Positions 15,093 to 21,518 of a stretch of 21,518 bases of DNA are shown in pieces. The stretch is taken from contig JAHDCH010000010.1 in the NCBI GenBank assembly GCA_020629995.1, positions 1 to 21,518 on the forward strand, read 5' to 3'. How positions within the stretch are numbered: the first letter of the stretch is position 1; the number at the start of each line of letters is the position of its first letter. A model generated the notes under the pieces. That model was not told where the DNA came from. It ran no database searches and worked only from the letters and a program-made list of their open reading frames with translations. Both the position numbers and the translations under genes were made by a program. Origin of the DNA: Pseudaestuariivita sp. (lineage in GTDB: Bacteria; Pseudomonadota; Alphaproteobacteria; Rhodobacterales; Rhodobacteraceae).

Positions 15093-18000
15093 GCGCCTCC
15101 TTCCAGCGCCACGAAAGGCGCCCAGTAAAACGGGTGGCGACCATCAAGGTCGTGTGTGGTGCCGGATGTTTCGTCCAGCGCGATGGCCGCGCGGGCGGCT
15201 TCGGGGGCCAGAGCGCTGCTGGCCCCGGACAGATAGGCGCGCTGGGCGGCGGACAGGGCGTGGCGCGGCGCAAGACCGCCGGTGGCAAGGGCGCCGTAGA
15301 ACAGCTGCATGAAATCGGCGGTTGATGTGTCGGCCACCGGCCACAAGGTTGCCACGACGCTGCCCGCGCCTTCGGCCTGGGCCACGGCGGCAAAGCTTTC
15401 CAGCTCGCGCCCATCCGCGCCGGGGCCGCCAAAGCCGGTCTCGCAGGCCGAAAGCGTCAACAGACCAACTTCGGAAAAGTCGAGATCGATCCCGAAGCCC
15501 TGTTTGATGTCGCGAATGCTGAGTTGCCCGCCATCGCCCAGCAGCAAAAAGCTGCTGACCTCGGTTTCGGCCAGTTTGAAATGCGACGCCAGGTGCAGGA
15601 TGCCCGCGCCCTGATCGAACACCAGCGATGCGGCAAGCCGGTCTCGGGTGAACGCGTCGTCAAGGCTGGGCGCGCCGGGGAACAGCGCGCCTGCGCCGAC
15701 CAGGCGTTCCAGTTCGGACCGCACGCCGGGCAGGGGGGCAAAGCCGCCATGCGCACGCGTCGTCCCGAAGGCGGCCATGCCTGTGCTGGTGGCTGTGTCA
15801 TAGGGCACGGCCCGCGCTTCGGTGACGCTGACGATGTCGTGCCGCTGAACCAGAAACCCCGCTCCATCGTGCAGCGCGGCAAAAGGCACGTAGCGCAAGC
15901 GCCGGTCGGGCGAGACCACCAGCGTCTCGACGCCCGCCGCAGCGATTTCGGCGCGCATCTGCGCAGGCAGCAGCAGGTCATGCAACGACCGGGCCAGCGG
16001 CAGTGGATCGCGGGCCGGGTCACGGAGCACGGCGCGCAAGGCGGCGATCCGGGCATTCAGCGCCTCTTCGGTAAAGGGCTCGCCGTCTAGGGTGTCCCAG
16101 GTAAAGACCTGTTCCGAGACGGGTGTGGTCAGCACAGCGCCCATGCGACCGGGCAGAACGACATAGTGGATCGCTGCAGCCTTGCCATCAAAGCTGGCGC
16201 GCAGCATGGCCTTGACCGATTTGCCGCCGTCCAGCGCCTCGGCCCGCGCCGCCCGGCCTGCAGCCCGCGCGCGCACCAGCAACGCTTCGGCAGCGGCTTC
16301 ACGCGCGCTGCGGGCCTCGGCCAGGGCCGCGTTCAAATCGGTCAGCCGTGCCTGGCCGGCCTGATCCAGCGTGCCGTCGCGCTGTGCCACGAGCAGGGCG
16401 CGCCGCTCTCGGGCCTGCGCCGTGACAGTGGGGCGCAAGGTGTCGGCGACGTCACGCACGACCTTGGCTTCGTCCGTGCCCAGCAGCAGGGTGTCCAGGC
16501 TGTCACCGCGATAGGTGTCGTCGCGGCTGACAAATTCGAAGGTCTCAAAGCTTTTGAGCATCTGCAGCACGGCGGTTGCTTCGGCGGGGCGGTCCTGCGC
16601 GATGAACAGATCGGCCAGCCAGCGGTAGTGATTGGCGACGCTGTCGCGGAAACACATTTGCAGCTGTTCGGGCAGGCCGCGCAGACGGGCGCGCAGCGTC
16701 TGAAGCTGGTTGACCGCCTCTTTGGCCAGAGCCAGCGCAAGATCGCGCTCGCCCAGTTTGTGAAGCCGTTCGCTGGCAAGCGAATAGGAGCAGACCTCGC
16801 CCATTGCGCTGTGCAGGGGGCCAAGCCGGATTGCGGTGACCTCGTGCCGTGCCAGATCTGCCCCCAGCGCGGTCAGCTCCAGCTGGGCGGCCGTGCGCGG
16901 GTTGCCGGCGACACGTTCGAGATTGGCAAGACGCCGGGCTGCGGTGGTGATGCCGCGCAGGGCGCCATGATCCTGCGCTGCCTCCAGCCGGGCGCGCGCC
17001 GCCGCGCGGTCACCGCTTTGCGCGGCGATTGGCGCGCGCAGCGCTTCGGCGCGGGTCAGGTCCAGCAAGGCTCCGGCGGCCCCGTCCCCGCGCTGGGCCA
17101 GATCGCCGAGCAGACCGGACAGCGCCTGCCAGTCTGGCGCTTGCGGCGTTGCCGACAGTTTCCGTGCAGCGCGGGTCAGCGCGCTGCCGGTGATTTCCAG
17201 CACGGCGTCGCCAGGTCCGTCAAAGGCAGGCACCCGGGCCACGCCCCGGATGGCTGCGCGCGCGCCGTCCCAATCGCCGTAAAAGGCCAGCACCCGCGCC
17301 AGGGCAAAACTGGCCGAAGACGGTTTGAACCGGTAGGCCCAGACATCGCCGCCGGTGTCGGGCGGGTTTGCGTTGATCGCGTGTTCGGCGGCGCTGGCCT
17401 CGCGCAACCAGGACAGGCCAAATTCCAGAAGGTCGGCGCTGGCCTTGCCCGGCAGCGCGCCCAGGGCGGCCTCGGCCATAAAGCCGTGGCATTCGCCGTT
17501 GCCGGGGGCCTCGGGCGGGCATTCGGCCCGCAGCGCGGTTTCGAGCGCACCGCGCGAGGGTGCCCGAAGCATAAGCCCCGTAAGCGAGGCATCCGCGAGA
17601 GTGGCGATTTCGTCGCCCGTATTGGCCAGATCCGGGCGGGCTGCCAGCAGCCGCAACAAGGGGCGAATGCCCGGCTTGCCGGCAATGCGGTACCAGCGCG
17701 CGGCCTCAGCCGGGTCCTGCTCTGCGCCGGGAGTGCGGCCCATGTATCCTTCGGCCAAGGCCAGCGCGAGATTGGCGCTGTTCCATGCATATCCATCTTT
17801 GGCCATTTTTGCGCTTTTCTGCCGGACGTCATCCAGTACCGGGGCCAGGGTGCCACCTGCGTCAAAGGCTTCGGGATAGCGGCGCAGCAGTGCCAAGAGC
17901 GGCGCGCCCGAGCCGGCGACAAACGCATCGCTGTCGAGGCCAAGCGCGGTGCGCAACCATGCGGCAGTGTCCGTGGCGCTGGCTGGCGCGCGGTTGCCAA

Positions 18001-19732
18001 GCGCCAGCTCGGTCAGGCGCATGGCGGCGGCGGGCTCGCCTGCCTTGGCGGCGGCGCGATACTGGGCCAGCGCATCCGTCAAATCAGGTGCACCGGCCAT
18101 CCCGCCTTCGGCGGCCAGCCCCAACCGAAAGCGCGCATAGCTGCTGCCTTTGTCCGCCGCGATGGCAAGGTGGCTGAGGCCCAGGGGTATATCCTGTCCG
18201 CGCGCGGTGTTGCCCTCGAGCAAGAGCACGCCGACCCCGGCGTTTGCGGTGGCGCTGCCGTCGCGCTGCAACAGCTCGGACGCTTGCGGGCTGGCTTGTG
18301 CGGCATCGGCCAAAGCGACCGCGGCGCGCAAGGTGGTCATGTCCACGGCAAAGCCGGGATACGCCCCGCCGATGGTCAGGCGCGTATCGCCATAGGGCGG
18401 CAGAAAGGGCGCAGGCGGATAGCCGTCGCGGGCCAGAAGCGTGCGCACGCGGGTGACGGGATCCTGCGGGATCGGCGCGTCGTCGCTGTGGCGCTCGGGC
18501 AGGCTGGTCTGCACTTCGCTGATCAAGTCCCCGGACGTCAGGCCGGGAACCAGACCGCCTGCGATGGCGCGCAGGATCGCATGGCTTTCGGGGGCGTCGT
18601 AGGCGTCGCCAACGCCCGCTTGCAGCAAAAGCCAACCGCCCAGTTCGGGCCGGCGCGGCAGGCCCCCATTGCCGGTCACAAGGTCAGCGGCCAGCGGCTT
18701 GAGCACATCGACCGGGGTGGGCGCGCCGTCGCGCGGGGCAACATCCATTTCGCCCTTGCCGTCCGGGGCCTGCAGTATCACTGCGAAGGCTTTGGCGATG
18801 TCGCGGGCCTGCGGGCCTGTCAGGTCGGGCATAGCGGCAATCGCTGCCTCAAACATGGGGCGGGCCAAGAGAGGTGCGCCGCCCGCGTCCTCGCGCAGCA
18901 TATCGGCCCGGCATATCGGCCAAAGCGCTGCCAGCACGTCTTTTGCGGCCGCCGGGCTGGCCTGTGCCACGCCTGCCAGCGCCCAGCCGACTTCAGTGCT
19001 GCCAATCGCGTCGCTGCGGTACGAGCTGCCGCATTGCACCAGCAGCCGCGTCGCAAAGGACAGGTCCGCCCTCGTGCCGCGGCACAGCTGCCCGTCTTGA
19101 AGTCCGGCCAGCAATGAACCGACCGCGCCGGGGGTTGGCACGCCGCTGTCCGACACAGGGCCGATGGGCGCATCTGCGGCGGATGCGGCGGTATTCCACG
19201 CCTTGCGGCTGCCCGGGCCAAACAGCCCGTCTGCGGTGCCTGCGTTGCAGCCATGCAGGTTCAGCGCCACCTGCGCGACCGAGGCATGCGCCTGATAATA
19301 GGCGCGGCGGGTCTCTTGTCGCTCCATCAGGTTTTTCAAACCCGCGCGCGCGATGCGGCCCAAGGGCACACAGGTTTCCGGGCGTCCGTTCTTGAGATTG
19401 CGGATGATGAACCGCGTCTCGGTGCGGTTCGCGGCAAGCACCCGCTCGACAAACTCGGGGCCGTTGTTGGCACGCTCCAGATATCCGCCGCCCAGGACGT
19501 AGTCCTTGAGCGTGATGTTGGCCTTGTTCGCCATCTCCTCGACCGGTGCGCTGCGGTAGGCCGACAGCAGGGCCACCACCATGTCGAGCGTTGGACGGAT
19601 CACATTCTCGCCGCAGACCGATCCTTTGATCGCGGCGCGGGTTTCGTCCACCAGCGGCGTTTGCTGGGCTGCGGCGGTCTGGGCGGTCAGGCAGGCGGCA
19701 AGACCTGCGGCAAATGCAAGGGTGCGGATCAC
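15089..19732 (-). CDS. Exported CHAT-domain (caspase-like) protease with PG-binding-like, Sel1 and TPR regions
   Basis: This is a 1547-residue protein. Residues 1-22 form a signal peptide (AQTAAA before QQTP), placing it in the periplasm. Residues about 152-183 (LHGCNAGTADGLFGPGSRKA) match a peptidoglycan-binding-1 motif. Sel1-like repeats lie near 500-570 and 648-691, TPR-like helices near 978-1070, and an Ala/Arg/Glu-rich coiled coil near 1110-1168. The CHAT domain spans about 1187-1547, with probable catalytic His1384 (LHLASHF) and Cys1430 (LLTLSACETGFGG), followed by AGSVVATLWPVADTSTADFM and HPFYWAPFVALEG. CHAT proteins are clan CD cysteine peptidases related to caspases and separase. The start is GTG 19732-19730, chosen because the signal peptide begins there; a GAGG lies about 13 bases upstream. 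The stop overlaps the next gene. Most characterised CHAT proteases are cytoplasmic, so export is notable. Substrate and trigger are unknown. Confidence 0.92.
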   Translation of the reverse strand: MIRTLAFAAGLAACLTAQTAAAQQTPLVDETRAAIKGSVCGENVIRPTLDMVVALLSAYRSAPVEEMANKANITLKDYVLGGGYLERANNGPEFVERVLAANRTETRFIIRNLKNGRPETCVPLGRIARAGLKNLMERQETRRAYYQAHASVAQVALNLHGCNAGTADGLFGPGSRKAWNTAASAADAPIGPVSDSGVPTPGAVGSLLAGLQDGQLCRGTRADLSFATRLLVQCGSSYRSDAIGSTEVGWALAGVAQASPAAAKDVLAALWPICRADMLREDAGGAPLLARPMFEAAIAAMPDLTGPQARDIAKAFAVILQAPDGKGEMDVAPRDGAPTPVDVLKPLAADLVTGNGGLPRRPELGGWLLLQAGVGDAYDAPESHAILRAIAGGLVPGLTSGDLISEVQTSLPERHSDDAPIPQDPVTRVRTLLARDGYPPAPFLPPYGDTRLTIGGAYPGFAVDMTTLRAAVALADAAQASPQASELLQRDGSATANAGVGVLLLEGNTARGQDIPLGLSHLAIAADKGSSYARFRLGLAAEGGMAGAPDLTDALAQYRAAAKAGEPAAAMRLTELALGNRAPASATDTAAWLRTALGLDSDAFVAGSGAPLLALLRRYPEAFDAGGTLAPVLDDVRQKSAKMAKDGYAWNSANLALALAEGYMGRTPGAEQDPAEAARWYRIAGKPGIRPLLRLLAARPDLANTGDEIATLADASLTGLMLRAPSRGALETALRAECPPEAPGNGECHGFMAEAALGALPGKASADLLEFGLSWLREASAAEHAINANPPDTGGDVWAYRFKPSSASFALARVLAFYGDWDGARAAIRGVARVPAFDGPGDAVLEITGSALTRAARKLSATPQAPDWQALSGLLGDLAQRGDGAAGALLDLTRAEALRAPIAAQSGDRAAARARLEAAQDHGALRGITTAARRLANLERVAGNPRTAAQLELTALGADLARHEVTAIRLGPLHSAMGEVCSYSLASERLHKLGERDLALALAKEAVNQLQTLRARLRGLPEQLQMCFRDSVANHYRWLADLFIAQDRPAEATAVLQMLKSFETFEFVSRDDTYRGDSLDTLLLGTDEAKVVRDVADTLRPTVTAQARERRALLVAQRDGTLDQAGQARLTDLNAALAEARSAREAAAEALLVRARAAGRAARAEALDGGKSVKAMLRASFDGKAAAIHYVVLPGRMGAVLTTPVSEQVFTWDTLDGEPFTEEALNARIAALRAVLRDPARDPLPLARSLHDLLLPAQMRAEIAAAGVETLVVSPDRRLRYVPFAALHDGAGFLVQRHDIVSVTEARAVPYDTATSTGMAAFGTTRAHGGFAPLPGVRSELERLVGAGALFPGAPSLDDAFTRDRLAASLVFDQGAGILHLASHFKLAETEVSSFLLLGDGGQLSIRDIKQGFGIDLDFSEVGLLTLSACETGFGGPGADGRELESFAAVAQAEGAGSVVATLWPVADTSTADFMQLFYGALATGGLAPRHALSAAQRAYLSGASSALAPEAARAAIALDETSGTTHDLDGRHPFYWAPFVALEGGA

Positions 19733-19779
19733 GGCGAAACGGGCCTCGGGGCTTTGAAAATGCTTGTTCGAATGCGGTC

Positions 19780-19808
19780 AGGTTACCGCATGGGGCGCGT
19801 CTGTCCAA
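19780..19808 (-). promoter_or_regulatory. Putative promoter of the CHAT operon
   Basis: On the minus strand TTGGAC (19808-19803) and TAACCT (19785-19780) are 17 bases apart, about 48 bp before the GTG start and downstream of the dctP terminator. Each box matches the sigma-70 consensus at only about three positions, so this is tentative, but an independent promoter is expected here. Confidence 0.35.
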
Positions 19809-19833
19809 AACTTTCTGAATGTGAGTTGTCACG

Positions 19834-19862
19834 AAAAAGGGGCAGGCCAGAGGCCCGCCCCT
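19834..19862 (-). terminator. Intrinsic terminator after dctP
   Basis: In the minus-strand RNA an 11-bp stem (19862-19852 with 19848-19838, one G-U pair) closes a UCU loop and runs into UUUUU (19838-19834). It begins 26 bases after the dctP stop. It should separate the TRAP operon from the CHAT operon. Confidence 0.88.
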
Positions 19863-19888
19863 TAGGGTCTTTGTACCTGAGGTCAGGC

Positions 19889-20959
19889 TTACTGAATGTC
19901 GGCTGCGCGCACGGCTTCGAGGTCAGCTTCGACTTCGGCCACCGTAGCGTTCAGCGCGTCAAAGATGCGCTCGCCGCCATCGATGTTGGCCTTGAACCAG
20001 TCAAACACCGGCGCGGCGGCGTCCTTGAACGCGGCTTTTTGCTCGGGCGTGGGCACGTAGAGGCTGCCACCACCGGCGACAAAGTCCTCGTAGGCCTGGA
20101 TCGACTTGCGCTTGGGCGAGGCGAAGGTTGCCTGCTGCAGCTGGTAGAAACCGTCGACGATCACGCGGCGCTGGGCTTCGTCCATGCCGAGGAAGCGTTC
20201 GTTGTTCATGAACCACAGCGCGCCCATGTAGGCGTGGCCGTCCAGCGTGACGTACTGCAGGCCTGCTTCGGGGAACTTCATGTTCATGATGTCGGTGATG
20301 CCGTTCTTGGAACCCTCAACCACACCGGTCTGGAACGAGGTGAACAGCTCGGGCCACGGGATCGGGGTGGGCGAGGCGCCCAGAGCCTTGACCAGTTCCT
20401 GCGGCAGGTCGGCGACCACGGTGCGGATCTTGAGACCGGCCATGTCTTCGGGGTTTTCGATCGGGCGCTTGGTGTTGGCAAAGTTGCGCCAGCCGCCGGT
20501 GTTGCCGACGGTCATCAGGCGGATCGCGTCGCCCGAGTTTTCCAGCGTCATTGCCTTCATGGTGTTCATGAAGTCGGTGCCGGACGACAGCGCTGCTTCG
20601 GCAACGCGGTCATCGGCCATCAGGTAGGGCAGGTCGAGGACCTGAACGAAGGGGAAGATGCCCGACGCGCCACCCGAGGTGGAGATGTAGATGTCGATCG
20701 TACCGTCAGCGATGCCCTGCAGGCATTCGGTGCCGTTGCCGCACAGTTGCGTGCCGATGAACAGCTCGACATTGATCGCGCCGTTCGAGGCCGCTTCGAC
20801 GTAGTTCTTGAAGACGACGAGGCCGTCATAGTCTTCGTCATTTTCGTTCGAGTTGGCAGTGGCGCGCAGGGTGATGGCGTGGCCATCGGCCCATGCGGTG
20901 GCCGCGGCCCCGAAGGTCATGGTGGCGGCAAGGGCCGCGCTGGTGAGGTATTTGAGCAT
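19889..20959 (-). CDS. dctP: TRAP transporter solute-binding protein, DctP family
   Basis: This is a 356-residue periplasmic receptor. The signal peptide is 1-24 (MLKYLTSAALAATMTFGAAA, ending TAWA before DGHAITLRATANSNEND). DctP-family landmarks are GIADGTIDIYISTSGGASGI, FVQVLDLPYLMADDRVAEAA, NPEDMAGLKIRTV, GASPTPIPWPELFTSFQTGV followed by VEGSKN (the specificity region), and YVTLDGHAYMG. The conserved Arg that binds a carboxylate should be the one in LKIRT. The substrate is therefore probably a carboxylic acid, identity unknown. An open frame extends to 21013, but ATG 20959-20957 is preferred because GGGAGAG precedes it and the signal peptide starts there. It follows dctM in the operon and is closed by a strong terminator. 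Confidence 0.94.
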   Translation of the reverse strand: MLKYLTSAALAATMTFGAAATAWADGHAITLRATANSNENDEDYDGLVVFKNYVEAASNGAINVELFIGTQLCGNGTECLQGIADGTIDIYISTSGGASGIFPFVQVLDLPYLMADDRVAEAALSSGTDFMNTMKAMTLENSGDAIRLMTVGNTGGWRNFANTKRPIENPEDMAGLKIRTVVADLPQELVKALGASPTPIPWPELFTSFQTGVVEGSKNGITDIMNMKFPEAGLQYVTLDGHAYMGALWFMNNERFLGMDEAQRRVIVDGFYQLQQATFASPKRKSIQAYEDFVAGGGSLYVPTPEQKAAFKDAAAPVFDWFKANIDGGERIFDALNATVAEVEADLEAVRAADIQ

Positions 20960-20982
20960 GTGGTCTCTCCCTGTTGATGCTC

Positions 20983-21011
20983 GGGGTAGGGCAGGCGTGT
21001 CTGCCCACCCC
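20983..21011 (-). promoter_or_regulatory. Intercistronic hairpin between dctM and dctP
   Basis: An 11-bp stem (GGGGT + GGGCAG, 20983-20994, with CTGCCC + ACCCC, 21001-21011) has a single bulged base (20988) and a 6-nt loop, just after the dctM stop and 24 bp before dctP. There is no U-run. It may protect the 5' end of a processed dctP mRNA so that more receptor than permease is made. Confidence 0.55.
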
Positions 21012-21016
21012 ACGGT

Positions 21017-21518
21017 TTATTGGACGAACCCCGTAAGCCGGGGGATCGTCATGGAAATTGCAGGCACGTAGGTGATCAAAAAGATCACGACGACCTCGAT
21101 GGCCAGGAACGGCAGAATGGCGCGGGCGATGCTGTCGACCTTTTCGCCGCTGACAGACGAGGCGACGAACAGCACCAGCCCCATGGGCGGCGTCGCCAGC
21201 CCCACTGTCAGGTTGACGGACATGATGATCGCGAAATGTACCGGGTGGACGCCCAGATCGACAAAGATCGGCCCCAGGATCGGCCCCAGAATGATGATCG
21301 CAGGCCCCGCATCAAGGAACATGCCCACAACGAACAGCAGCAGGTTGATCAGGAACAACAGGATCAGGGGATTGTCGCTGAGCGACAGCATGAAATCGGC
21401 CATGATCTGCGGCGCGTAAGACAGCGACACCACGGTCTTGAACGCGATCGCGGACCCCACCAACAGCAGCACAACCGCCGAGGTCGACGCCGCGTTCATC
21501 AGGATCTGCGGCAGGTCG
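21017..21518 (-). CDS. dctM: TRAP transporter large permease subunit, C-terminal part (cut by window edge)
   Basis: The C-terminal 166 codons of a DctM large permease are present; the gene runs off the right edge. The visible part reads DLPQILMNAASTSAVVLLLV at the edge. Hydrophobic helices follow, with the family motifs FLDAGPAIIILGPILGPI and HFAIIMSVNLTVGLATPPMG then LVLFVASSV, ending in a last helix before RLTGFVQ. The TPPMG-type segment belongs to the second half of the transport core. The stop TAA (21019-21017) precedes dctP by a 57-bp gap containing a hairpin. The missing upstream part should include the small subunit dctQ. Unlike the TAXI system at 7417-10041, this permease has no C-terminal soluble extension. 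Confidence 0.93.
   Translation of the reverse strand, partial: DLPQILMNAASTSAVVLLLVGSAIAFKTVVSLSYAPQIMADFMLSLSDNPLILLFLINLLLFVVGMFLDAGPAIIILGPILGPIFVDLGVHPVHFAIIMSVNLTVGLATPPMGLVLFVASSVSGEKVDSIARAILPFLAIEVVVIFLITYVPAISMTIPRLTGFVQ

Noticed and set aside
16166..19117. 983-codon open frame on the plus strand
   Set aside because: Antisense to the CHAT gene, whose domains and signal peptide are unmistakable. Low-complexity Gly/Arg/Gln/Ala composition marks it as a shadow.
20960..21013. Longer N terminus of DctP starting at 21013
   Set aside because: It would place 18 polar residues ahead of a perfect signal peptide, and a strong ribosome site precedes ATG 20959.

Overview
The window looks like chromosome from an alphaproteobacterium, most likely a Rhodobacterales/Roseobacter-group organism. 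GC content is high and genes are tightly packed with ATGA start/stop overlaps. The gene content also fits this group: a NasS/NasT-controlled nitrate ABC transporter next to nirB, a TAXI-type TRAP operon ending in a universal stress protein, and a DctP/DctM TRAP system. Taxonomy is inferred from gene content and protein character only. I see no insertion sequence, prophage or CRISPR array.

Region 1 (1-6705, all minus strand) is a nitrate assimilation block. In transcription order it is nasT (ANTAR antiterminator) and nasS (cytoplasmic nitrate sensor), then a 281-nt leader, then nrtA (periplasmic binding protein), nrtB (permease), a tandem double ATPase and nirB (nitrite reductase, cut by the window edge). 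The leader can be folded by eye into the two hexaloop hairpins that ANTAR proteins bind. The second hairpin competes with an intrinsic terminator ending in a U-run. The trans-acting regulator and its RNA target therefore sit side by side. NasS is expected to release NasT when nitrate is present, NasT then blocks the terminator, and nrtABC-nirB are transcribed.

Region 2 (6827-11134, minus) holds tRNA-Arg(UCU) with an encoded CCA, and the operon taxI - fused TRAP permease - uspA. Region 3 (11245-12564, plus) is a class III PLP aminotransferase, convergent with a di-heme cytochrome c peroxidase/MauG-like gene (12568 to about 13845, minus) whose start codon is unclear.

Region 4 (13861-19732) is the least conventional part. 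A small exported Sel1-repeat protein lies on the plus strand. On the minus strand is a 1547-residue exported CHAT-domain (caspase-like) protein with an apparent His1384/Cys1430 dyad, an N-terminal peptidoglycan-binding-like motif, Sel1/TPR repeats and a coiled coil. It is translationally coupled by an ATGA overlap to a 226-residue exported protein that also carries a peptidoglycan-binding-like segment. Together they look like an envelope-located caspase-like protease with a dedicated partner, and this is my best candidate for an undescribed system.

Region 5 (19834-21518, minus) is the end of a DctM-DctP TRAP transporter operon with a strong intrinsic terminator. Hairpins lie next to the binding-protein gene in all three transporter operons, which suggests differential mRNA stability or attenuation.
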